Source: Lachnospiraceae bacterium Phil5 (lineage in GTDB: Bacteria; Bacillota; Clostridia; TANB77; CAG-508). From it: a stretch of DNA of 36,106 nt. The DNA lies in contig NWBM01000003.1 in NCBI GenBank assembly GCA_002633185.1, positions 1-36,106 on the forward strand, read 5' to 3'. A program made the position numbers and the translations under genes. The notes beneath the pieces were generated by a model. The model did no database searches. It saw only the letters and a program-made list of their open reading frames with translations, and was not told the DNA's origin. Shown in pieces: positions 15,510 to 23,560 of the stretch. Positions within the stretch are counted from its first letter, which is position 1. Each line of letters begins with the position of its first letter.

Positions 15510-16039
15510 AATTCTTGACCTCCTTTTTCTAAAATTTCTTTTATTTTTTCCTTTATTCTTGTCCTTTTTGTTTTAACTGTATTTTCCTTTATTTTTAATA
15601 TTTCTCCAATTTCTTTATCAGTAAATTTTTCAACATAATAAAGAATAATTATTATTCTATCTTCATATTTAAAATTTTTTAATATAAAATTAAAATCTAT
15701 TAATGTTTCAACTTTATCAAATTCAGAGTGGTTTAAGGAACTATAATCTCCAATTTTATCTAGCGATATAATATTGTTTTTATTGGATTTTTTGTACAGA
15801 TTATTGCTTGTATTTATTAGTATTTTTATTATCCATGGTTTAAAGCTTTCAACCTTTTTTAATTTTTTTATTGATTTAAAAGCAATTATCATTGTTTCTT
15901 GTATTACATCATATATATCATCATCATTTTTTATCCTCGTTTTTGCAATTTTATATAAATCTGATTTTAATAATATAATTAGTTTAGTAAATGCATCTTT
16001 GTCGCCCTGTTGTGCTTTTTTTACTAAGTCTTCCATTCC
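15497..16039 (-). CDS. ECF-type RNA polymerase sigma factor
   Basis: 180 residues from the ATG at 16039, which follows GAGAGGAGGAAAAATAGGA; an ATG 6 codons upstream overlaps that site. Sigma region 2 is seen in LVKKAQQGDKDAFTKLIILL...DIYDVIQETMIIAFKSI with KVESFKPWIIKILIN; region 4 is the HTH in FTDKEIGEILKIKENTVKTKR. There is no region 1 or 3, as expected for group 4 (ECF) factors. It is co-transcribed with the overlapping anti-sigma gene. Target promoters are not known. Confidence 0.9.
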   Translation of the reverse strand, partial: GMEDLVKKAQQGDKDAFTKLIILLKSDLYKIAKTRIKNDDDIYDVIQETMIIAFKSIKKLKKVESFKPWIIKILINTSNNLYKKSNKNNIISLDKIGDYSSLNHSEFDKVETLIDFNFILKNFKYEDRIIIILYYVEKFTDKEIGEILKIKENTVKTKRTRIKEKIKEILEKGGQELWIN

Positions 16040-16130
16040 TATTTTTCCTCCTCTCATAATATCTTGTTTGCAAACTTGATATATCTATAAGACATGTTTT
16101 ATTTTAAAAAAAGTTTCATTATTTAAAAAA

Positions 16131-16157
16131 ACAGATAATTAATAATTAACTATCTGT
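16131..16157. terminator. Bidirectional terminator between the FGE-fold gene and the sigma operon
   Basis: An ACAGATA / TATCTGT stem with an AT-rich pairable centre (AATTAATAATTAAC) has T-runs on both strands. It follows the minus-strand stop at 16168. Confidence 0.8.
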
Positions 16158-16167
16158 TTTTTTTAAT

Positions 16168-17295
16168 TTATTTTAAATATAATGCAACTCTAAAACCAAC
16201 ACATATATAATTGCCAAAACCATCTGGAATACAATGACCTCGAGTAGATGCAGAAATATCTTTATTACCCATTTCATACATTCCTCCTCTGTAAATCCTG
16301 AAATTATCTTTGTATGATTCCATTGTCCACTCATAAACATTTCCCGCTAAATCGTAAATATTTTTTACACAATTACTATTATTTTCATTTAAATTCGTGC
16401 CTGTTTTCTGTAACGTTGATTTCGAGTTCGTACCAAACCATCCCATATTAGAGCTATCTTCTACATATTTAGTTTTAGTATATGGATTATCAATATCCTT
16501 TAAAAAATCCATTGTTAAATCCCATTGTACTCCATAGCATAGTGTAGAAATTACACCTGTATCATTTGTTAAATCATTTGGTAAATTGTACGTTTTTAAT
16601 TTTTCTGTATTAGGATACATAGAACGAGATACCTTAACTGCTCCATTTTCTCTATCGTCTCCCTGGATACCATCTAAAGCATATCCATAAGCAGAACCCC
16701 AACGAATTCTATTCCAAACGTGCACATTCTGTTTTGATAAAGGTTGCAAAGTTCCGTCTTGTATATTTGTTTTAAATTCATCTTCTATTCCAGCTTCATA
16801 TCTTGCAATATAAAAACCTTTATATTTTTTTATACTTTTATATAATTCTTCAGATTCTATTGTTTTATTATTATCGTCTGCTTCTTTACAACTATTTACA
16901 TAGTTTTGTTCTTCTCTAGCATAAAAACCATCTTTTCTTTTTATATTATTTACATCTTTTACTGGTATCCACACAAATTGATTTCCCATATCATCTTCAA
17001 TTACTAATCCATTATTCCATCCAATTGGATTTCCTTCTTCATCTAATTTCCAACTTGCTAATTCTGTTTCGACAGATTTGAAACCTTGTGGTATTATAGG
17101 ATTTTTATAATAATAATTACTATTGTCATCATTATTTTCACCATTATCATTTTGTGCTAATTCTTGCACAGATGATGTTTCTACATTATTAGAATTATTA
17201 TTTGGTTTATTAGTAGTATTTTTTACTACAAACCCTATTGATATCAAAAATAAAATTAATACTATAGCACTAATTATATATAAATATTTTTTCAT
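16168..17295 (-). CDS. Membrane-anchored protein with formylglycine-generating-enzyme-like domain
   Basis: 375 residues. An N-terminal membrane helix (about 4-24) is followed by an Asn-rich linker (about 28-62), then a ~300-residue domain ending in the FGE-sulfatase signature: VKNIYDLAGNVYEWTMESY, YRGGMYEMG and ICVGFRVAL. This is the C-type-lectin-related fold of SUMF1/FGE proteins. The catalytic Cys pair of true formylglycine-generating enzymes is not recognisable, so a binding role on the cell surface seems more likely than catalysis. It has its own terminator, and a second terminator separates it from the next gene. No operon partner is evident. Confidence 0.8.
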   Translation of the reverse strand: MKKYLYIISAIVLILFLISIGFVVKNTTNKPNNNSNNVETSSVQELAQNDNGENNDDNSNYYYKNPIIPQGFKSVETELASWKLDEEGNPIGWNNGLVIEDDMGNQFVWIPVKDVNNIKRKDGFYAREEQNYVNSCKEADDNNKTIESEELYKSIKKYKGFYIARYEAGIEDEFKTNIQDGTLQPLSKQNVHVWNRIRWGSAYGYALDGIQGDDRENGAVKVSRSMYPNTEKLKTYNLPNDLTNDTGVISTLCYGVQWDLTMDFLKDIDNPYTKTKYVEDSSNMGWFGTNSKSTLQKTGTNLNENNSNCVKNIYDLAGNVYEWTMESYKDNFRIYRGGMYEMGNKDISASTRGHCIPDGFGNYICVGFRVALYLK

Positions 17296-17341
17296 ATCTA
17301 TCCTCCAGTAACAATTATTTATTTTTTATATTATATAATAA

Positions 17342-17373
17342 AAGGCAGATGATTTCAACTAATCATCTGCCTT
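17342..17373 (-). terminator. Terminator after the Ig-like lipoprotein gene
   Basis: A 13-bp perfect stem (AAGGCAGATGATT / AATCATCTGCCTT) with a 6-nt TCAACT loop is followed by TTTTATT on the minus strand. Confidence 0.9.
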
Positions 17374-17381
17374 ATCTATCT

Positions 17382-18269
17382 CTATAAAATTTCAAATTCT
17401 GCATAAACACTATAAGCTCTTGAATCAGAGCTAACAGACTTTCTTATATCTTGCTTTACCAATCTGTATTGTCCTTTTGATAATTCTCCATATCCATAAG
17501 TAAAGTCAATATTTATTTCTCTTTGTCCTCTACTAATTAATGAATAAGCAATTGAATTCCAAACTAAAGGTTGGTCTAATTCTATATCTTGCCATTCACC
17601 ATCTTTTTTTACTTGTATTTTGTATCCAGCACCATACGTATAGTCTTCTTTACTATTGTTTTTAATAATAAAAGTTGCACCTTTAGATGTTAGAGTATTT
17701 GTTTTTAAAGATAGTGAAACATCAGTATAACTATATTCTGGAGTCATACAATTTCTTACAATATCTGTTATATCTTTGTCTATTTCAACTACTATATAGC
17801 CTTTTCTTTTACCTGGTGCTCCAATTTCATTTGAAAATTCTATCTTATAGTCAATCTTCACATTAGAATCATCCTTAGTTGCTTTTATTAGATTAATGTA
17901 TTGACTACCATTTCCTAAATCAATTCCTAATATGGCTAAAGATTTATTTTTGAAATAGTTTTCATCATAATCTTTGAATAATTCTGCACTTCTATAGATT
18001 CTATCTACCATAGCATATGATTCTTCTTCATTTTCTAGCTTATTACAAAATTTTTGTAATTCGTCTGTATTAGATATAATAACTTTATCAATATCTTCTT
18101 TCCATGTTCCAAAACTGTCCCACTTTAATACATAGCTGTTATACTCTGTTATAACATTTTCTTTTTGATTTGTATTTTTTTCACTTTCTGTATTTGAATT
18201 TTTACATCCTGTAAACATAGTTAATATTACTGAGAATATTAAAACAAATAATAATGTTTTTCTTTTCAT
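17382..18269 (-). CDS. Lipoprotein with C-terminal bacterial Ig-like domain
   Basis: 295 residues. A lipoprotein signal with lipobox FTGC precedes a ~140-residue N-terminal domain (about 45-180) I cannot name. The C-terminal ~115 residues (from YSYTDVSLSLKTNTLTSKGA through GYGELSKGQYRLVK) have the pattern of the Big-type Ig-like domain often found in Firmicute lipoproteins: WKxQ-like GYKIQVKKDGEWQDI and LxxGQYRLVK. It would sit on the outer membrane face. It is monocistronic, with a strong AGGAGG site before the ATG at 18269. Confidence 0.8.
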   Translation of the reverse strand: MKRKTLLFVLIFSVILTMFTGCKNSNTESEKNTNQKENVITEYNSYVLKWDSFGTWKEDIDKVIISNTDELQKFCNKLENEEESYAMVDRIYRSAELFKDYDENYFKNKSLAILGIDLGNGSQYINLIKATKDDSNVKIDYKIEFSNEIGAPGKRKGYIVVEIDKDITDIVRNCMTPEYSYTDVSLSLKTNTLTSKGATFIIKNNSKEDYTYGAGYKIQVKKDGEWQDIELDQPLVWNSIAYSLISRGQREINIDFTYGYGELSKGQYRLVKQDIRKSVSSDSRAYSVYAEFEIL

Positions 18270-18393
18270 TTTTTTACCTCCTTTTAACCTTTCTTATATT
18301 TAGATGTTTTAAGTAAGGTGATTTGTTGGTAAATTTTCTATTTTTTAAACCTTTCCTTATAATCCCTTTTTTCGTAACAATTTTGCTATAAAA

Positions 18394-19473
18394 TTATTCA
18401 TTAACATACTCATTCAAACTTCTAATTTTAAATCTTAATTCTCCCATATCTGCAGTAGGCACATACCCCGCCCTAGCATTAATAACATCTGGAATTCTAT
18501 TAACAATACTAGCACAAGTAAGCTCAACAGTCGCAGGTCTTTCAACCACTATAGTTGTTTCAGGCTCACCATAAACTGACCATTCATTTTTGTCAAACTC
18601 TTCAGGAGCATACACTTTTCCAATACATTCACTTTCAATAACAATTCCTTCCTCAGTTTCTGTTGTAACAACAGCACTCATTCCAGTAGCATCTCCAGCT
18701 TTAACTGTCATTCCTAAAGTTGATGATTCCAAATCTCTATCATAAGTTTGTGGTACACATTTTTGTCTTTGAGATGTTACATGAAGTCCTAATTTTTCTG
18801 CAAGCCAACCATTAACATTCCACATATATGATGGTAAATACTCACCTTTTTCAATTATTTCTTGTCTTTGCTCATCAGAAATTCTATCAACAGATGCAAC
18901 TTCTTTATCGAATTCATCTAAAGTAAGTCCTGCACCATGAGCTTTAGCCAAAGCAATTCCATAGTCTTCAACATTATAGCTTGAACTACCTTTTATTTTA
19001 GTAATTTTTTGTGTTGAACCTGCTATTGAAGAAATTAATTGTCCCCAATATATATCTTGGTATCCACTTCCTGTAATTGTACAATTTGTTCTTTTCGCAA
19101 TTTCATCTAGTTTGTTTGTAATTCCTGGATTTGAATTTGCAGGAAAAAATGCTTCTTCACACGTTGTAATTGCATTTATTCCAAGCTCTGCACATAATGT
19201 TAGTACATCTTCAACATCTTTTATTAAACTCATTGTTGTAACAATTGCTATATCTGGCTTATTTGCTAATAAAACCTCTCTTGCATTTTCTACTGAAGAA
19301 ACTTGAACTCCCTTATTTTCTGACCCTATTATTTTTCCAATATCTTTTCCAATAACATTTGGATTAATATCAAATGCAGATACTATTTCCGCTCCTTTTT
19401 CATACACATATCTCATTGTGTATACAGACATTTTGCCTGTTCCAAATTGTGATACTTTAACTTTTCTTTCCAT
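18394..19473 (-). CDS. DapB-fold dehydrogenase, 2,4-diaminopentanoate dehydrogenase-like
   Basis: 359 residues from the ATG at 19473, which is better spaced from AAGGAGG than an ATG two codons upstream. The N-terminal Rossmann fold starts KVKVSQFGTGKMSVYTMRYV, then AEIVSAFDINPNVIGKDIG, and carries a long C-terminal domain, as in the 2,4-diaminopentanoate dehydrogenase (Ord) of clostridial ornithine fermentation. That enzyme oxidises 2,4-diaminopentanoate with NAD(P)+. None of the other ornithine-pathway genes (oraS/oraE, ortA/ortB) is adjacent, so the assignment rests on the fold and overall length. A related amino-acid dehydrogenase is possible. Confidence 0.8.
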   Translation of the reverse strand: MERKVKVSQFGTGKMSVYTMRYVYEKGAEIVSAFDINPNVIGKDIGKIIGSENKGVQVSSVENAREVLLANKPDIAIVTTMSLIKDVEDVLTLCAELGINAITTCEEAFFPANSNPGITNKLDEIAKRTNCTITGSGYQDIYWGQLISSIAGSTQKITKIKGSSSYNVEDYGIALAKAHGAGLTLDEFDKEVASVDRISDEQRQEIIEKGEYLPSYMWNVNGWLAEKLGLHVTSQRQKCVPQTYDRDLESSTLGMTVKAGDATGMSAVVTTETEEGIVIESECIGKVYAPEEFDKNEWSVYGEPETTIVVERPATVELTCASIVNRIPDVINARAGYVPTADMGELRFKIRSLNEYVNE

Positions 19474-19645
19474 TTTCATTCCTCCTTATTTATATTATTT
19501 TATAATTTTGTTAATTTTATTCTTTATAGTTGGTATATTTTACAATTAACTTAACCATATTTTATAATATTAATAATAAAAATAAAAGTAAAAAATCCAA
19601 AAAAGAAAAAAACACATATTAAATATGTATTTTCTTCTTTTCTTA

Positions 19646-19990
19646 TTATTGTTTCTTATAAATTGTATCTTTTCCAAAACTATCTTTTACATTTAAATTA
19701 TCTCCATTAATTTCATACTCTGTTTCAAATGCAGCTGTGCTTCCATTATAAGTAATTGATAATTTGTTTCCTTCTGTTTTATATGTAAATTCCATTTTTG
19801 AACTACCATAAGAATAATCCCCTGTTCCATCTTCTTTGAATGTATAAGTGTATCCACCATTTTCATATTTCCATGAACCTACTATTGGATCTTTAGCCTC
19901 TTCTTTTTTAGTATTTTTGCATCCTGTTAATGCAAATATTGCAGCTATTATAACAGCAATAATTGCAAATATTTTTAATGATTTTTTCAT
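19646..19990 (-). CDS. Small lipoprotein, lipocalin-like (DUF5640-type)
   Basis: 114 residues. A signal with lipobox LTGC and a Lys-rich linker is followed by an ~80-residue all-beta domain beginning DPIVGSWKYENGGYTYTFKEDG. This W-x-tyrosine/glycine pattern is characteristic of the lipocalin-like DUF5640/DUF4923 lipoproteins of Clostridia. Function unknown; surface exposed. A clear AGGAGG site precedes the ATG. It appears monocistronic. Confidence 0.85.
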   Translation of the reverse strand: MKKSLKIFAIIAVIIAAIFALTGCKNTKKEEAKDPIVGSWKYENGGYTYTFKEDGTGDYSYGSSKMEFTYKTEGNKLSITYNGSTAAFETEYEINGDNLNVKDSFGKDTIYKKQ

Positions 19991-20060
19991 AATTATTTTC
20001 CTCCTTTGTTTTTATTGAATTAATTTTATCATATTGAATACTTTTTTGACAATAGCTTTG

Positions 20061-20095
20061 AGTAGAGTTTTTGGGACACCTCCAAAAACTCTACT
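20061..20095. repeat. Dispersed palindromic repeat, copy 1
   Basis: Perfect 14-bp arms AGTAGAGTTTTTGG / CCAAAAACTCTACT with a 7-nt GACACCT loop. Identical to 35651-35685, and nearly identical to 25837-25867. Here it lies just after the stop of the minus-strand gene at 20108, where it could act as a terminator. Confidence 0.9.
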
Positions 20096-20107
20096 CATAT
20101 GAAATAA

Positions 20108-20734
20108 TTATTTTATTTGCTCCAATCCAATTAATTCTGTTCCCTTAAAAGTCAATTTTAACAAACATGGAGAAGAAATGTTTAACTCTTTTCCATTATA
20201 TACTAATTTAACATTTTCATTTACTTTGCACCAATTTAATAAAAAGAATTTTATTGAACCACCATGACTTACAACCGCAATGCTTTTTCCTTCATACTCT
20301 TTTAAAATTCTATTTAAAAATACATTCATTCTTTTACGTGTATCTTCTGCACTTTCTCCATCAGATGTTTTAAAATTTCTAAACATTAATTGTTCTTGTG
20401 AAGGATCTCTTGTTTTTTTATCTTTCATAAATTCGCCAAGTTCTGTTAAATTTCCAAGTTTTCTTTCACTTAAATTACTATCCAAATTAATAGGCAAATT
20501 GTTAACATTTGCAATATATTTTGCAGTTGCCTTAGCTCTTGTGTAACTGCTTGACCAGATTACATCAATATTTTTTAATTCTGGTTCTTCACTTAATTTC
20601 TTAGATTGTTCTTCTCCTTCTATTGAAAGAATTTCTTTTTCATTTATTAATTGCGAATCTTCATTTGTATTTCTAATTCCGTTCTCATCTATTGTTTCAG
20701 CATGTCTTACTAAATAAATTATGGTTTCTTGCAT
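20108..20734 (-). CDS. Histidine phosphatase superfamily protein
   Basis: 208 residues, intact. The catalytic loop is YLVRHAETIDENG (RHxE), followed by SSSYTRAKATAKYI, SERKLGNL, DGESAEDTRKRM and the second catalytic His in VVSHGGSIKFFLL. The order is that of the phosphoglycerate mutase-like branch; small stand-alone members are usually phosphatases. It is the working paralogue of the broken gene at 241-871. Ribosome binding site AAAGGAGAGGATT; a palindromic repeat follows. Confidence 0.9.
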   Translation of the reverse strand: MQETIIYLVRHAETIDENGIRNTNEDSQLINEKEILSIEGEEQSKKLSEEPELKNIDVIWSSSYTRAKATAKYIANVNNLPINLDSNLSERKLGNLTELGEFMKDKKTRDPSQEQLMFRNFKTSDGESAEDTRKRMNVFLNRILKEYEGKSIAVVSHGGSIKFFLLNWCKVNENVKLVYNGKELNISSPCLLKLTFKGTELIGLEQIK

Positions 20735-20844
20735 AATCCTCTCTCCTTTTCATCATATATGACTTATTCTTTATTGAATTATATCACAATATTTTTTATC
20801 AATTCATTTAATAAACTATTTTCAGTTTTCTTAAAGCCTTATAT

Positions 20845-21543
20845 TTACACATTTCTATAAAAATAATCAATTATCTCATCCATAATTTTTTCTTCTAATT
20901 TTTGTATTTCAAACCTGTTTCTAATTAAAATATTCAATTCTTTATTATTGTAGTTTTCTAAAATATATCTCACCATTATATAAGATATATCATAACCATT
21001 ATATTCATTATTAACAAATTTTACGCCATGCTTTAAATCATCTAATCTGAACTTATTTAATGATGGTTTTATTTTAATCAAGAATTCTTTAAATTTTTTC
21101 TCATCATTTAAGTACAATCTTTCATCAGATAAATTTATTGCAAGCCCCTCATCTAACCATAAAACTCTGTAATCAGGAGAAATATACTCATTATATATTA
21201 CATGAATATACTCATGTATAGCATTTCTAATTTTTAACTTATACCTGTATTCATAACTTTTTATTTGCTCATCAAATAATATATTTATTTTTCCATTACA
21301 AATATTTGCTTTACAATAAGAAGGTATATCATTTACACTAGAATAATAACTTTTTATATTGTTTATAAATTCCTCTCTATTATTAAATAATATAATCTCA
21401 ATTTTTCTAATTTCTTCTAATTCAAAAAATTCTATAATTTTTTTCTTTCTTAGATTAATTTCTTTAAATAAATCCTCAGCAAATTCTTCTATATTTATAT
21501 CATATATCAAATTAAAATCTTGATTCTCAATATTTTTTTTCAT
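20845..21543 (-). CDS. Gluzincin-type metallopeptidase (peptidase MA-like)
   Basis: 232 residues. The zinc motif HExxH is in NAIHEYIHVIYNEY, with the third ligand Glu about 18 residues downstream in LWLDEGLAINLSDE, the gluzincin arrangement (M1/MA-like). The N-terminus has no signal peptide, so it is probably cytosolic. It lies downstream of the second radical SAM/precursor cassette on the same strand but behind a strong terminator (21576-21609), so co-transcription is doubtful. A role as leader peptidase for that cassette is possible but is inference. Confidence 0.8.
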   Translation of the reverse strand: MKKNIENQDFNLIYDINIEEFAEDLFKEINLRKKKIIEFFELEEIRKIEIILFNNREEFINNIKSYYSSVNDIPSYCKANICNGKINILFDEQIKSYEYRYKLKIRNAIHEYIHVIYNEYISPDYRVLWLDEGLAINLSDERLYLNDEKKFKEFLIKIKPSLNKFRLDDLKHGVKFVNNEYNGYDISYIMVRYILENYNNKELNILIRNRFEIQKLEEKIMDEIIDYFYRNV

Positions 21544-21575
21544 TTTATACTCCTTATCCTTATATTAAAGGAAAA

Positions 21576-21609
21576 CGGGAAAAGAACCTATACATAGATT
21601 CTTTTCCCG
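21576..21609 (-). terminator. Terminator of the radical SAM/precursor cassette
   Basis: An 11-bp perfect stem (CGGGAAAAGAA / TTCTTTTCCCG) with a 12-nt loop is followed by TTTTCC on the minus strand, 18 bp after the precursor stop. Confidence 0.9.
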
Positions 21610-21626
21610 CCTCCTTCAACTACGAA

Positions 21627-21764
21627 TTAATCGCAGTTTGTGCAGTCACCGTCAACGCAGTTGCAATCGATATCTGCAGATTTTTTAGGGTAATTACGTA
21701 CACCTTCTGCAATCGGAGCAACTTCATCGGTACCTCTGTAGAGATCCATTACTCTTTCCAGCAT
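21627..21764 (-). CDS. Cys-rich RiPP precursor peptide (candidate ranthipeptide)
   Basis: 45 residues from the ATG at 21764, 19 bp after the radical SAM stop, behind AAGAAAGGACGG. The leader (MLERVMDLYRGTDEVAPIAE, then GVRNYPKKSADID) is followed by a C-terminal core CNCVDGDCTNCD. The core has four Cys (34, 36, 41, 44), and three of them sit in CX3D motifs: C34-D38, C36-D40 and C41-D45. CX3D is the motif cross-linked Cys-to-Asp in the ranthipeptide freyrasin (PapA). A longer upstream open frame (to 22040) overlaps the radical SAM gene and is not needed. The size, position and Cys-rich end strongly suggest a peptide substrate of the adjacent enzyme; the type of cross-link is inference. Confidence 0.8.
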   Translation of the reverse strand: MLERVMDLYRGTDEVAPIAEGVRNYPKKSADIDCNCVDGDCTNCD

Positions 21765-21783
21765 AACGCATTTCCGTCCTTTC

Positions 21784-22812
21784 TTAAGTATTTGTGTGAA
21801 AAATATAGTCATTTGGATTAATGTAGAGCCATCTTGTAAAACAACCGCCTCCACATTTATTCCAAAGCTCACACCTTTTGCAAACATTCGAAGGATAACA
21901 TTGTGCCTTTTGCCTGAACTTTTTAACATTGTCACTGTGCCATACTTTGTCAATAGTATCTTCATTAAGATCAAATGCCTTGTTTTCAAAAGGGAAACCA
22001 GCAAAATGATTGCATGGTAATACTTTAAAATCTGTATCAAAGATTATTCCTGCTCCCTTTTGTATGTGACAGCATGTCAAAATCTTCTTTTCTGCAAACA
22101 ACGCTTCTAAAATATCCCGGTCAATCAAGCATAATGGAAAAGAAACCTCAAGAACATAATTAAAATTTGTATTTTTAAGTCTCTCATACAAGTAATTAAC
22201 AAAATTTCCCATGTCTCTAATATCCATAATCTCTGCTGTTTTTTCCAACTCAATAACTGGCTTTACAAACTGAAAAATAACCTTAGTAATTTTATTGGAT
22301 TCAATTAAATTTAATACCCTCTCAAATTCTTCTTTGTCATCATTAACAATAACATAAGAAATCGACGGATTAAATCCAACGGAACAAAGATTGTGGTAAC
22401 CTCTCAGCATTTCACCCAAACCTGGTTTTTTCGTACATTTAATATAATCCTCTTCGCTTGTTGCTTTCAAGGAAATATTAATACCTGAAACTCCTGCATC
22501 TACAGTATCTTTTGCAAACTGCAAATTCTCGAATTTTCTACCGTTAGTAGCTACCGATGCACATATTCCCTTGCTTCGTATATATTTTATAAGGTCAACG
22601 AAATGTTCATACATGGTGGGCTCACCGCCAATAAGCACAATTTTGGAAATTCCCTCCTTTGCCAAATAATCAATCATCTTTTTCGCTTTTTCGAAATCCA
22701 TATTTGAATTTCTCACTTCTGCATTTTGTGCATAACACCATTCGCAGTTGTTATTGCACGACCGATTAGTTGTAAGCCAAGCTGACTTAACATTCGACGT
22801 TGCGTTTTGCAT
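21784..22812 (-). CDS. Radical SAM/SPASM peptide maturase
   Basis: 342 residues. The radical SAM motif CxxxCxxC is Cys19-Cys23-Cys26 (SCNNNCEWC), followed by LIGGEPT. The C-terminal SPASM region has a Cys pair near LTCCHIQKG, Cys in LPCNHF and the CX2CX5CX3C core Cys311-Cys314-Cys320-Cys324 (CKRCELWNKCGGGC). The final SPASM Cys is absent and the chain ends 18 residues later, so one auxiliary cluster may be incompletely ligated by this protein. The ATG is preceded by AAGGAGATGAGCATTAT. It is followed at once by a Cys-rich precursor gene and a terminator, making a two-gene cassette under its own promoter. It probably installs Cys thioether links. Confidence 0.9.
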   Translation of the reverse strand: MQNATSNVKSAWLTTNRSCNNNCEWCYAQNAEVRNSNMDFEKAKKMIDYLAKEGISKIVLIGGEPTMYEHFVDLIKYIRSKGICASVATNGRKFENLQFAKDTVDAGVSGINISLKATSEEDYIKCTKKPGLGEMLRGYHNLCSVGFNPSISYVIVNDDKEEFERVLNLIESNKITKVIFQFVKPVIELEKTAEIMDIRDMGNFVNYLYERLKNTNFNYVLEVSFPLCLIDRDILEALFAEKKILTCCHIQKGAGIIFDTDFKVLPCNHFAGFPFENKAFDLNEDTIDKVWHSDNVKKFRQKAQCYPSNVCKRCELWNKCGGGCFTRWLYINPNDYIFHTNT

Positions 22813-22860
22813 ATAATGCTCATCTCCTTAATTTATTATTAGTAAAAACTAATTGCGCAC

Positions 22861-22889
22861 ATTATATCATTTCTTTTATGTTTTGTCAA
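22861..22889 (-). promoter_or_regulatory. Sigma-A promoter of the radical SAM/precursor cassette
   Basis: On the minus strand there is TTGACA (22884-22889), a 17-bp spacer and TATAAT (22861-22866): a perfect consensus. The -35 lies 5 bp after the end of the toxN reading. Confidence 0.9.
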
Positions 22890-22893
22890 CTTT

Positions 22894-23429
22894 TTATGTA
22901 TTTTTTATGTAACTCAATTCAAATTCTTTACACTTTTCCTCTAACACTTTAAAATCAACAACATTTTTAATATATGAAACATTGTAATTGTTAATTTTTT
23001 GTTTATATAAAATATTTGCATATTTTTTATTATCTCTAAATTTTTATTTATAAACTCTAATTCTTTTTCAATCAATATTTTATAATTCTTATCTATTTCT
23101 TTGCTTGGAACATATAATATTAATTCACTCTCAGGAACAGGTATCATATTACTTATCCTTAATGTTCCCTTCAAAGCAAATTTCTTATTTATTTCTTCAT
23201 TGGAAATAATTCTAATAATGGGAATAATAGATTTTCTAATTTTATTGCCATTATAATCACTTTTTTTCGGAGATGACATTGGTATATAATAATTTACATT
23301 ATTTATTTTCAAAACTATCCCTAAATATTTTCTGGTAACCTTTCTATTAGCTTCCTTATTATCATATACCTTATTATCAAATTTTCTCAAATAATTAATA
23401 TATCTGTCTTTAATTGCATATAATTTCAT
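22894..23429 (-). pseudogene. toxN: Type III toxin ToxN/AbiQ endoribonuclease, frameshifted near the C-terminus
   Basis: The start MKLYAIKDRYINYLRKFDNK with GIVLKINNVNYYIPMSSPKK, then IIPIIRI, GTLRISNMIPVPESELI and YKILIEKELEFINKN, is the ToxN/AbiQ fold. After NLEIIKN, in a run of six A residues near 23030, the frame slips. The given frame ends at 22941, while the next frame continues YANILYKQKINNYNVSYIKN and ends SYIKNT with a stop at 22894. With the extra base the protein would be about 178 residues, the usual ToxN size. ToxN cuts mRNA and is held inactive by the ToxI RNA encoded just upstream. The homopolymer indel may be a real phase variant, a decay event or a sequencing error. Confidence 0.88.
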
Positions 23430-23450
23430 TTAACGCCTCCTATAGCACAA

Positions 23451-23486
23451 AAATAGAGGTAAGAATTTTACTTCTTACCCCTATTT
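23451..23486 (-). terminator. Attenuating terminator between ToxI and toxN
   Basis: A 15-bp stem with one mismatch (AAATAGGGGTAAGAA / TTCTTACCTCTATTT, minus strand) is followed by TTGTG. Type III systems carry a leaky terminator at exactly this place to keep antitoxin RNA in excess over toxin mRNA. Confidence 0.88.
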
Positions 23487-23560
23487 GATTTTACAGCTCC
23501 CACTTATTGGTAGGGTTCACCTGATTTTAGCTGTATAAGATATTTAATATCTATCTCTAT
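23487..23560 (-). ncRNA. ToxI antitoxin RNA of a type III toxin-antitoxin system
   Basis: The minus-strand transcript has one full 36-nt repeat unit at 23487-23522, beginning AGGTGAACCCTACC and containing AATAAGTGGGAGCT. It is preceded by a 12-nt partial copy (the AGCTAAAATC end of another unit). The unit closely follows the Pectobacterium ToxI repeat in length (36 nt) and in the AGGTGA...AAGTG...AGCT pattern that forms its pseudoknot. The promoter is TTGACA (23592-23597), an 18-bp spacer and TATAAT (23568-23573). One unit is few compared with the 5.5 of the original system but known in principle for the family. Confidence 0.85.

Noticed and set aside
16168..17295. Variable protein of a diversity-generating retroelement (C-type lectin/FGE fold)
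   Set aside because: No reverse transcriptase and no template/variable repeat pair were seen in the window.
21765..22040. Longer version of the Cys-rich precursor
   Set aside because: The extension is an out-of-frame shadow of the radical SAM 3' end; the ATG at 21764 gives a typical precursor length.
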